Part shown: in pieces, positions 53,842 to 63,499 of the stretch
How the letters are laid out: the number at the start of each line of letters is the position of its first letter
How positions within the stretch are numbered: position 1 is the first letter of the stretch
NCBI GenBank assembly: GCA_027924585.1
Contig: BSBM01000001.1
Location: forward strand, 54,304,501 to 54,368,500
From: Larix kaempferi
Lineage: Eukaryota; Streptophyta; Pinopsida; Pinales; Pinaceae
DNA length: 64,000 nt
Reading direction: 5' to 3'
Position numbers and translations under genes: made by a program
Notes under the pieces: model-generated
Seen by the model: only the letters and a program-made list of their open reading frames with translations
Database searches by the model: none
What the model was told of the DNA's origin: nothing

Positions 53842-54600
53842 TTACCCCCAGGTCAGTTTGTTACATGTCGGGGCCTGTAAGATTAATAGTTTAATTAGCC
53901 CATGATTCGAGAGAGATGATAAGGGGTGCTGAGCTCTTTTAGCGTAATAAGCCATGCATTGTAAGGATCTAAGAAGATAGTATGGCATATTTAGCAGCTT
54001 GCGATAACAAAAATGTGATAAGAGGAAAAATTCATAAATGTAAACAACACTGTACCTCCCTTCACATGTGATATATTTATTTAAGAAGAGTGCAACTTGA
54101 TCCCAAGGACTCATAAGAGTTTCCAGTGCTGTTCCTCTGCCCTGTGGTCGAACACTCTCCCCTACCGCCAGGAAATCCTCAGTTGCAGTTGGGTGACAGT
54201 GTTTTCGACTAAACCAGCGCTGTCCGATTCTGGGAAGTCCCGTTACCACCCTGCTTCTTGAAATATAGCAAAGACATCTCTGTTCTTATACAAATATTGT
54301 ATTGTTAACGGCTCATGCTTCACAGGGATACCCATACCATTGATCTTTTTGCGAAATATCGTAACGAATACACCAGTTACAGTTTCGAACATCGAACTAA
54401 CTGCATGCAGACACGGTTGATGGATAGTCGAAGTTTGCATTGATCGTTGTTGGAAAGGTGGCACAGTTAGTTTTGAGATAAAACCCGTGGCAGGATAATC
54501 GCACAAGTCAGGTAGAATGGCGGTTAAATCATAGATACGGGTAACAGCTTTATCGCGATTTTGGTTCAGTTGGTTTGCTGTGGATCAATGACAAGTATAA
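53842..54600 (-). pseudogene. Element C accessory ORF, N-terminal section
   Basis: 54243-54506 (with upstream open frame to about 54600) and 53842-54249 are neighbouring frames overlapping by a few bases, consistent with one gene broken by a frameshift. Residues such as WDQVALFLNKYITCEGRYSVVYIYEFFLLSHF, here abbreviated to WDQVALFLNKYITCEG, have the helical, hydrophobic style of accessory ORFs in plant LTR elements, and layout (globular part then coiled coil) parallels 20530-23869. No catalytic motif. Confidence 0.45.
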
Positions 54601-55013
54601 CCATTATTGCTTGCGATGTCAATAGGTGCCTAATCATGATTATATTTAGAACCCGTACCTTCAAAATTAATGCTCAAGCCACCATTCTACCATGGCATTA
54701 CATTCACAGTCGCATCGCTGGTAGAATACATGTGTGCCAAGATAAGCTGGACACCACCAACCAAGCTGATAAGTACATTCACACTGGTAGGAAAACAAGA
54801 CGGCCCAATAATTTCCTTCATTCTTGGCAGGCTGTGATTGAAACTGTGGAATCATCATTTAAATTCGAGCCAAGTCAGATCATTGACGGCGAGACTGATT
54901 CAAAAGGCAGACAATCTAGCAGAGTTGCAGATGATGAATAAGAGGATTTAAGCAGAGTTCGGCGAAACATGGCAGAGTTCCAGTTGCAAAAATTTAGAGA
55001 AAAGGCAAAAATA

Positions 55014-55265
55014 GTGGTGTCGTAGCTGCTGGACTTAGCGGAATAGGCAAGAATAGCGGAGTCGCAGCTGCTGGAAAAAAGCGAAAATGAAGTGGAAATA
55101 ACGGAGTCGCAGCTACTGGACTTAGCAGAATAGGCAAGAATGGCGGAGTCGCAGCTACTGGAAAAAGGTGAAAATGAAATGGGAATAGAGGAGTCGCAGC
55201 TGCTAGACTTAGCAGAATAGGCAAGAATGGCGGAGTTGCAGCTGCTGGCAAAAGCGAAAATGAAT
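55014..55265 (+). repeat. 87-bp higher-order tandem repeat (B-A-B-A-B)
   Basis: Alternating 42- and 45-base units share GGAGTCGCAGCTGCTGGA; the pair period is 87 bases (29 codons). On + one frame reads ESQLLDLAE then TAG in each B unit, so the stop was present before duplication. The Ser-rich - strand ORF (54875-55393) is the antisense shadow. Confidence 0.75.
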
Positions 55266-55585
55266 AATGGCGGAGTTACAGCTGCGAAAATAGGCAGAAT
55301 GAGTAAGGTAGGGAGTCGCAGCTGTGCAAAATGAGTAACAAGCGGATTTTCAGCTGGCTGCTGAAAAACTAACGAATCATCCATCTTCTTCAAAGAGCTT
55401 TATTAAATCAGGAAACAATGTAAGGTGCCTGCAATCGTCTGGCCCAGTCACGGTTGTTGTTCCTCCAATTAATTCCTGCACACAAATCTTCAAAACAAAT
55501 CCGATTAAGTGCAAAATGAAAAATAGATAAAATACAGAATGAAAAATAAATTATTTATGTACAAATTATGTGGATATTGCAGTTC

Positions 55586-55890
55586 TTAAAAATTCACAGG
55601 TTTTGAGAAAGATCCTTGCCCTGGTGTTAACTGATAATCTGGATCTGCTGCAACCTGTGAAACGAAAGCATCCTTTGAGATCGGTTTGTGATACAGTCAC
55701 AACCGATGACCATTTGCGAATAATGGTGTCTTGTTTTCATCAATGGTGATTAACCGAACTGTTCCATTGTCAAATACACGATCTATTTGATAAGGTCCAA
55801 ACCAACGCGTGTGGAGCTTTCCTTTGAAATCCCTCTTAAACTGTGAATCATATAACAGAGCCCAGTCTCCTTCCTGGAAGACTTCTAGAC
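55586..55890 (-). pseudogene. Element C integrase C-terminus
   Basis: On -: EVFQEGDWALLYDSQFKR, FKGKLHTRWFGPYQIDRV and NGTVRL, the GPY/F-type C-terminal domain of Ty3 integrases, followed by FANGHRL, a TGA at 55697-55699, and the end at 55586. Upstream sequence is cut at about 55890, where the LTR of element D starts. The rest of C pol must lie beyond the window. Confidence 0.75.
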
Positions 55891-56149
55891 TTGGGGAAGC
55901 AAGTAGAGAACACCCTATAGTTTTTCAAGACCCCTTTATGGGTCAGGTGAAGGGAGAAGTCATGGTAGAAGGTAGGAAAAGTTCCTTGCAGAAGGGTAAT
56001 GATGCATTGAGGGAGTGTTAGGCAAGAATTAAGTTGGAAATATGACCAATTTAGAGAGCTCTCTAAGGGCTTTCCAACGGTACCCGGACTTGTCCAATTT
56101 GATCTAAGGATGGAGGAGTTATTACCCTAGGAGGTTTGCAGGTGTAGGG

Positions 56150-56690
56150 GTATGTGGTCCCGACTATTCGCATCCGCAATACGGATTGTAGATTGCGGAG
56201 GTCGGGGACCAAAATTTGGAATTGAGGGGTTAGACTTCCAAATTTCTGAATCTACAAAGAAGATTGCATATTGTGGAATTCAAAAGGGCAATTTCCATGA
56301 GATTGGTGCATTGGTTTTTCGAATTTCCGCATCCGCAAAGCGGATTATGGATTACAGAAGTTGGGGGGTGGTTTTTCCCGGGTTACAAAATGAGGTTTCT
56401 GATTTTCGACTTCAGCAACGCTGGTTGTGGATTGAGGAAGTTGGAAGAGTAAATTTTCTGGGATATCGATTTGGGGATATCGACTTCCGAGTTCCGCATG
56501 CGGATTGCGGAATTGCGGAAGTCGGGCGAGTAATTTTCAAGGCTGCGAAGTTGAATTCAGGCTTCCGGCTTCCGACTTCTGCATTGAGGATTGCAAAAGT
56601 TGGGAGCACAATTTATTTAGAGAGGTGGATTTGGAAATCCAGCTTCTGAATTCTGACTGCGGATTGCAGGAAGGAGATTGCAGATCTGAG
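56150..56690. repeat. GCGGATTGCGGAA repeat tract in element D LTR
   Basis: About six degenerate units (66-95 bases) contain TTCCGCATCCGCAA, GCGGATT and GCGGAAGTC in alternating orientation. The GCGGAA/TTCCGC theme recalls the block at 18360-19400. Confidence 0.55.
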
Positions 56691-56758
56691 GCCATTGTGG
56701 CTGCATGCAAAAACACAGAGAATTGTGGGGAAAAAAATGTATCAAGGTTGTCTCCCAT

Positions 56759-57578
56759 TGTGAAAATCCTCACAGCAGATCTAAGAGATGATGTATACCT
56801 CACAAGAGTAATTATGATTAAGCAGGAAAATAGAAGAAGAGTGATCAATGAAGTATAATGAACAACATAATAATAATACAGTAGAACTCGGATAGAAGCA
56901 AAAATACTTCACACACGCTAATTAATTAATCACAATATGGACAATAAGTAGTACAATGCATGAGGATTCGAATGTCAAGGTGGAAATTCGAATTAGCCTT
57001 CATGGAGTGATCAAAAGATCACTGGAGTGTCATCGGAGCACAACTAGTAGTCTATCTCATCATTGATGGAGTCATCAATGCACAAGTAACTGTCAACCGT
57101 TAGTCAAACTGAGTATAACTGAGTGTGGTAGGTGTAATTGAATGTAACTAGCACATGGAGACACTAATTGAATGAAGGATGCTCAGTGGAGGGCGCATGA
57201 GGATCTAACTGGAGTCAGAACAGGTAGTCATGTCTCATCGGAGGTCAATCGGAGTGATAATAGTAGTGAGGAGTTAGTCTGGCCTCAAATCAAGGAAAGA
57301 ATGGTGGCTAATTGAAGTAAACTGAACTGGTAGGTGAGAAAGGAACCCTTCTTCATGCAGTAGGTGAAAGAAGGGTGCATGAAAGGCTAGGAGGGCTGAA
57401 ACTAAGTGGAAGGAAGCTTCAGGGGCTAGCTAAATGAGGGCTAGGTGCTGGGACTAATGACTAGAATGCATGCAAACCCTAAATGATGCATGCAAACCCT
57501 AAAAGTGCATGCATGACTGAAAATGCAAATGATCAAAATACTGGTGGGACTAGGATGGAGTATAGGAATATCCTAACA
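56759..57578 (-). repeat. 3' LTR of the gag-only element
   Basis: Starts TGTGAAAATCC and ends TATCCTAACA on +; matches 59141-59957 along its whole length. Confidence 0.9.
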
Positions 57579-57589
57579 CCCCCCCTTAA
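57579..57589 (-). promoter_or_regulatory. Polypurine tract of the gag-only element
   Basis: TTAAGGGGGGG on -, directly adjoining the LTR start. Confidence 0.85.
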
Positions 57590-58010
57590 TCCATCCCGGG
57601 CCCTGGTAACTAAGACCAAAGGTCACCCAATACAATGAATAATAATAGTCAATAAACCAAGGAAGTGGGGAAAATTTCATGGGAAAAATACCCCCCCCTC
57701 AAAACAAATTGTAAGGCACACATAAAAAATAAATGCTCCAAACTCAAGCAGGTGTGATGCTTGGTCATATGTCTGGAGGTATCTTTTTCTTGGGAAGAAG
57801 TGGATCATGCTCAAAAAGCATGTGCTTGTACTTGCTCTTCAGATCGAATGTGATGAGAACAAATCCAAAAGTACGAGGATGATCCTTGAACCTGTGATTC
57901 GAATTAGCTGAGGTAGGATCAAATCTATGAATGTTCAGATAGTCTTTTGTCTTCTCCTTCAAACCATCATGGGCGAGATTATGCCAAAAAGAACCATCAA
58001 ATAATAAAGA

Positions 58011-58388
58011 TTACTTGGAATCCAAATCAGATCCAAGACTTGAATCATGGTTGCTTACGATCTCCTTTGAACCATTTAAGGTGAGATCTAAACCAGTAAG
58101 TGCATGAGAAATTTTCTCAAGCGAATGGAAATGGCCATTATCTTCAATAAACTTCTAAGAACATGAAAGAATGATCTTACAGTAGTAAATGAGAGGTGAT
58201 TACTTGGAATCCAAATCAAATCCAAGGCTTGAATCATGGTTTCTTGAGATCTCCTTTGAACCAGGAGAGGTGAGATAAAAACCAGTAAATGCATGAGAAA
58301 TCATCCCAAGCGAATGGCAATGGCCATATTCTTCAATAACCTTTTGAAAGCATGGAATAATGATCATATAGTAGTAAATAAGACGTGA
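58011..58388 (-). repeat. 189-bp tandem duplication in the gag region
   Basis: Units 58011-58199 and 58200-58388 both begin TTACTTGGAATCCAAATCA; period 189 bases, 63 codons. The gag stop lies inside the unit, so both copies end at the same codon. Confidence 0.75.
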
Positions 58389-58976
58389 TTGTTTGAGGAG
58401 AGCGAATGCATTACCTCCAATAGCTGGTTTGACCTCCGAAATAATCATGTGATCATGATGCAAACCAACAGGCTCTGGTGCAAGAGAGGATTTAGGACCT
58501 TCTGCAATATCTAGAGTGTGAGCTGGCACAGAAGGAGAAGAAATTTGGAGCATGAGTGTAGAATCTGCAAGTTCTTCTTCTTTGTGGACAACTTCAATAT
58601 GAGATGTGTTTGATACTGGTTCATGATCAATGAGATCATCAAGGAGGGCGAATGCATCACTTTGCTTGTTCTCGAAAGGGTTTGGACCAATTCCTTCATT
58701 CTGTTTGCCGAATCTTTCATCCAGGTGAGCCCATAGCTCTTTTGGAGTTTCAATATCAATAATGATTGGGTACAATATGTAATCAGGCATAGTAACCATA
58801 ATTCTTCTAAGGGCCATGTCTCCTTTATTCAACCAATCAATCTTCTCTTCAGAGGATTCGAACTCTCTTTCAAAATAACAATCAAAGAGATCATGGCTCT
58901 TCAAATATGCTATCATTTTTGGTTTCCATTCATCATAGTTGAATGTAGAAAGAAGAGGGATTTATTCCGAATTCAT
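58200..58976 (-). pseudogene. Copia-type gag
   Basis: Likely start ATG at 58976 with TAA at codon 5, then an open frame: FNYDEWKPKMIAYLKSHDLF, DWLNKGDMALRRIM, TPKELWAHLDERFG. These are the Copia gag signatures (UBN2/DUF4219 type). It stops at 58200. The C-terminal half lacks a zinc knuckle and is anonymous. Gag would form the particle; a trans-acting copia element would have to provide enzymes. Confidence 0.75.
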
Positions 58977-59128
58977 TGAAGCTGTAGAAGACCTACAAAA
59001 ACAATAGAGAATATCTGCAACTGCTACTGCTGCATAAATGTTGAAACTGCTGCAATTGTTGCACTCGAAATCTTGATAATAACCTGCAAAAAACTCTCAG
59101 GAATGGAGATAAACAATACTCTCGACAT

Positions 59129-59140
59129 GCTCTGATACCA
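59129..59140 (-). promoter_or_regulatory. Primer binding site of the gag-only element
   Basis: TGGTATCAGAGC on -, complementary to initiator tRNA-Met, immediately adjoining the LTR. Confidence 0.9.
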
Positions 59141-59957
59141 TGTGAAAATCCTCACAGCAGATCTAAGAGATGATGTATAGCTCACAAGAAAGTAATTGAT
59201 TAAGCAAGAAAATAGAAGAAGAGTGGTCAATGCAGTATAATGAGCAACATAATAATAATATAGTAGAACTCGGATAGAAGCAAAAATACTTCACACACAC
59301 TAATTAATTAATCACAATATGGACAATAAGTAGTACAATGCATGAGGATTCGAATGCCAAGGTGGAAATTAGAATTAGCCTTCATGGACTGATGAAAAGA
59401 TCACTGGAGTGTCATCGGAGCACAACTAGTAGTCTATCTCATCATCGGTGGAGTCATCAATGCGCAAGTAACTGTTAACCGTCAGTCAAATTGAGTCTCA
59501 CTGAGTGTGGTAGGTATAACTGAATGTAACTGGCACATGGAGACACTAATTGAATGAAGGAGGCTCAGTGGAGGGCGCATGAGGATCTAACTGGAGTCAG
59601 AACAGGTAGTCATGTCTCATCGGAGGTCAATTGGAGTGATAACAGCAGTGAGGAGTCAGTCTGGCCTCAAATCAAGGAAAGACTGGTGGCTAACTGAAGT
59701 AAACTAGACTGGTAGGTGAGAAAGGTGCCCTTCTTCATGTAGTATGTGAAAGGAGGGCGCATGACATGCTAGGAGGGATGAAACCGAGTGGAAGCAAGCT
59801 CCGGGGGCTATCTAATTGAGGGCTAGGTGTTGGGACTGATGACTGGAATGCATAACCCTAAATGATGCATGCAAACCCTAAAAGTGCATGCATGATTGAA
59901 AATGTAAATGATCAAAATACTGGTGGGACTAGGATGGAGTATAGGAATATCCTAACA
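59141..59957 (-). repeat. 5' LTR of the gag-only element
   Basis: Partner of 56759-57578 with the same TGTG/AACA ends. Outer flank is CCCAT. Confidence 0.9.
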
Positions 59958-60003
59958 CCCATCGCCTCTGAAGGGCACCAAGGTGACCATGGACGTGACA
60001 AAG

Positions 60004-60016
60004 TGGTATCAGAGCC
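60004..60016 (+). promoter_or_regulatory. Primer binding site of element D
   Basis: TGGTATCAGAGCC on +, three bases after the LTR end at 60000; initiator tRNA-Met type. Confidence 0.9.
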
Positions 60017-60213
60017 CACGTTGCAGCATTGGGGCTGCTTGGGCCGAACCTTGAATGAATTTACAGGAAGAGAAGCGCCCATAGCATTGTTTTGACAAAA
60101 AATATTATTGTTGTTGTCCAATGAATAATTTCCAGATTTGTATGGATGTTTTATGTTTTCCTATGATGTCTGATAAATGTCTCTGTAATGCATAGTGATT
60201 GCAGTAGTAGTAG

Positions 60214-61460
60214 TTGAATCGTATAGCAGGGGCATCGTATAGGGAAAGCAAGGAAATTGTGACCTTAAACGATGCCCAAGATCCTTATGAGCATGAGGAA
60301 TATGTTCTGGGAGAAAATGTGTTAGAAGCACATACTGAAACCGAATCCAATGGTAGAAGGGAGCAAATAACTCCCTCGAACTTAGTTGAAACCATGGTTA
60401 TCTTCAATGAGATATTGATGAAGGCTCAGGAAGAGCAACACCAGCTCAATGTTTCCATCTTGCAGAGCCTCATTGATATGCATCAGAGGGTAAATCTTGG
60501 GTCTAACCCAAGAAATGTGGGCAAAGAAGGAAGAGATGCAGGTAGTCACTCTAGAGGTCGTTCTAGGAAGAGGACTCCAAACCCTAGAAGGAGTTCTATG
60601 AGAAAAAAGAAAAGAAACACCCTCTCCAAGATCTCTTTCCAGCAGGTCATGTGACTCCAGATATTCTCAAAGAATTCCAAGGCATACTTCTAGCAGAATG
60701 GAGAGAAGAAAGAAATTCAGAGGGATCCCATAGGGAGAATTTAGGAAGGAAAGGCCTCTGACGTTTGATGGAGAAATCAAGAAAGGTCAAGATGCAGAGG
60801 AATGACTTCTTGGAATGAAGAAGTATTTCATAATGCATGATTATTCAGAAAATGAAAAGGCTCGAGTTTCCATTTACAATCTAAGTGGCAGAGCTTCAAT
60901 TTGGTGGGAGCACCTCATGCAAGTGAAGAGGATCAATGAAATGAGGATCAGCTGGGAGCGGTTTAAAATGTACTTCAAGGAGAAATACATATCATCCAGG
61001 TATTATGATAACAAGAGGAAAGAGTTCAATGAACTCGGATTGGGACAAAATTCCATGGAAGAGCATGTCCACAAGTTTTTGGAGTCGTTGAGGTATGTAG
61101 ATTACATCAGGGATGAAAGGGTAAAGATCCAATGTTTCCTTGGTAGTCTACCTCAAAATTTTAGAGATAGGATTGATTTTGTCAATCCACCCATCCTGGA
61201 TGAAGCCATTAGGATGGCAATGCATTGTTATGAGAAGAGCAAGGGAAAATCATAGGTTCAACCTGCATGGAGAGGAAATCCAAGAGGGAGGTTTGAACAA
61301 AGGAAAAGTGGATTCAAGCCACCATTTAGAAATCAACCCAGAAATTTTCCACAGGGTTAGCAAGCAAGAAGTGGAGCCAAGACAATAGTTGTAGCAGAAG
61401 AAATCACTAAGAGGACCACTTCAGTGTTGGGGATGTGGAGGAAACCATGTGCTTAGAGAA
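60214..61460 (+). pseudogene. Element D gag with zinc knuckle
   Basis: N-terminal frame 60214-60654 (Lys/Arg-rich end) and, after a frameshift, 60760-61255: LTFDGEIKKGQDAEE, a TGA where Trp is expected, LLGMKKYFIMHDYSENEKAR, ASIWWEHLMQVKR, FKEKYISSRYYD. This is a typical Ty3/gypsy chromovirus-type gag. CWGCGGNHVLREC at about 61424-61462 is a zinc knuckle with three residues before His. Stops and frameshifts make it inactive. Confidence 0.8.
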
Positions 61461-61517
61461 TGTCCACATCGGAGGGAGAATCCCAGAAGTTTGCACAACT
61501 TATAAGAAGCAACTACA

Positions 61518-62104
61518 GTGGAATATATGGAAAGGGAAGCACCTCGAATTTATGCAGCATTGGATGATCACCAAGCAGACCATCAATCAGCAGTGGTGGA
61601 AGTTGAAGGTAAGATTGCTAAGCAATCTATTTCTATTTTGATTGATCCAGGATCTACTCATAGCTATGTGTCTCCTAAGATGGTTGAAGGTTTCTCTCTT
61701 ATTAAAGTAAAGCATAGTAAGTCTTGGCTAGTTCAATTAGCCACAGGAACCAAGAGAAAGGTGAGTGAAGTAGTGATGGAGTTCCCCATAGAATTGAATG
61801 GACTCCTCACAAAAGAAAATTTAAATGTCCTACCATTAGGATCTTATGATGCCCCAACAGGTATGGATAGGTTGGAAAGACATAGAGCAAGATAGACTTC
61901 TATGAGAAATTACTTGAATGCATTGATGAGGAGGAAAGGCCAAGGTTGGTAAGAGGAATTCCCAAGCAAGTTTCAATAAGGAATATTTCAGCCCTGCAGT
62001 TGAGAAAGTTTTATAAGAAGGGTTGCCAATTATATGCAGTGCATATATCAGATTCATCAGAAGATAAGGGACCAAGGATATAAGACTTTCAGCTGTTGCA
62101 AGAA
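61518..62104 (+). pseudogene. Element D protease and start of RT
   Basis: 61518-61895 encodes the retropepsin: ISILIDPGSTHSYVS (D-P-G, frequent in plant Ty3 elements), then LNVLPLGSYDAPTGMDRLE, the usual protease end. A frameshift or stop follows, and the linker RLVRGIPKQVSIRNISALQ runs toward RT. The frame is interrupted at 62104 within the DFQLLQE segment by a copia LTR. Confidence 0.75.
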
Positions 62105-62750
62105 TGTTAAATTTTCAGAATTTACTTCAATCTGATCTAGGATCTTAATTGAGATAACAACATGTACATCAAATCTACATCATATCAATCATGGAGACAA
62201 TAATGCAAGCACACAAGAGACACAAAGTTTACTTGGGGAAAACCATAAAGGTGAAAAACCCCAATAACTTCCTCAGAGATAGATAGAGCAATGATACAAC
62301 CAGAATACAAGAGATAGTCTTCTCCTAGCAATAGAGCCTCCTCGTCCACAAGTACGCCACTCTCCCAAGTGTGAGTGAGAGAATAGAATGTGTAAAATGA
62401 GAGAGACACACTCTCTATTTATACACTAACTTGACTTGACCTTTACTCAACTAGGTCCGCCTCAACTTAACCACTTAACATAATGCTGACTGGGCCGACC
62501 CCCACTAGGGTGGTCTAATAACCCTTTGACCCACATGGCCAACCCCCACTAGGGTGGTCTAATAACCCTTCGACCCACATGACTTATACAGGGCCGACCC
62601 CAACAAGGTGGTCTAATAACCCATCAAGTATAAGTTACGACACTTACAATATAAATGAAGACACTTCCGTATAGAGGAATAATAACATCTCTATAAGAAT
62701 ACAATATACATATATGTGAAATACATTTCGAAGTTACATATACATCAACA
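62105..62750 (-). repeat. 3' LTR of the copia-type element
   Basis: On - starts TGTTGATGTATATG; TATAAATAG lies at 62415-62423, and CTTGGGAGAGTGGCG and GGGGTTTTTCACC segments typical of copia LTR transcripts follow. Three copies of a roughly 50-base unit with AGGGTGGTCTAATAACCC lie at 62490-62625. Confidence 0.7.
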
Positions 62751-62999
62751 CTCCCTCTTAACTAGGAAGGTATTTCTCGACACGGGTCTTCTAGCACAAG
62801 TCTTCTTCTCTGGATCATCGTCACTGGATAATCGTCATCATCATCGTCACTATTGCTATTATCTCAATCAATCTCTGAATCTACTCATCATAGGAAGTTC
62901 TACAGAGCCAGTCCTTTTTCATACTGGATGTAGGCCCACCACCTGCAGGTCTTCTTCATCACTGGCCATACTGTGGAATCCTCAGGACTTATTACGTGC

Positions 63000-63490
63000 G
63001 TCACAAAACCTCGAAAGAGCATCTCAGGCTGTTATGAGCACACAACTCTACCTATAGGATCTCCCAGGGCCATATTATATGTGACCTCACCACAAAACCT
63101 CGCAAGAGCATCCCAGGCTGTTACGAGCACACAGCTCTACCTATAGGATCTCCCAGGGACAAATTATATGTGGTCATGGAAAAACCTCGCAAGAGCATCC
63201 CAGGACTTATTACGGGCACACAGCCCAACCTATCGGATCTCCTAGGGACATATTATATGCCATAGGACAAAACCTCGAAAGACCATCTGCCAGATATCCC
63301 AGGGCCATATTATATGCCATAGGCAAAACCTCGAAAGACTATCTGCAGATCTGCCAGGGCCAAATTATATGTCCTCCCAGAGCAAAACCTCGAAAGAGCA
63401 TTTGCCAGATATCCCATGGCCAAATTATATGCCATAGGCAAAACCTTGAAATATTATCTGCAAATCTCCCAGGGCCAAATTATATGCTCA
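63000..63490. repeat. Tandem repeat array 1 in the copia 3' region
   Basis: About seven copies of AAAACCTCGAAAGAGCAT or close variants, alternating with CCCAGGGCCATATTATATG; the first units are about 88 bases and the later ones about 57 because part is deleted. Confidence 0.75.
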
Positions 63491-63499
63491 TCTGCACAA

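Larger units (their letters stand above)
56754..59962 (-). mobile_element. Gag-only LTR retrotransposon (TR-GAG-like), complete
   Basis: LTRs at 56759-57578 (820 bp) and 59141-59957 (817 bp), target duplication CCCAT at 56754-56758 and 59958-59962, a primer site at 59129-59140 and a polypurine tract at 57579-57589. The 1562-base interior encodes only a copia-type gag and lacks protease, integrase and RT, so it is non-autonomous. By eye LTR divergence is about 5 percent, younger than the chromovirus. It inserted into the 5' LTR of element D. Confidence 0.9.
55892..60000 (+). repeat. 5' LTR of element D, interrupted
   Basis: LTR sequence runs 55892-56758 and resumes 59958-60000, split by the gag-only element; about 905 bases without it. 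The right end GGACGTGACA is followed by three bases and the primer site, fixing it well. The left end (TGGGGAAGCAAG) is inferred from where element C integrase stops. Confidence 0.6.

Noticed and set aside
54875-55393. Ser-rich - strand ORF of 172 codons
   Set aside because: It is the antisense reading of the 87-bp tandem repeat; residue repeats follow the array and there is no independent sign of coding.
63000-63490. Regularly spaced repeats resembling a CRISPR array
   Set aside because: Units are long, diverged and head-to-tail without unique spacers, and the context is a plant copia element.
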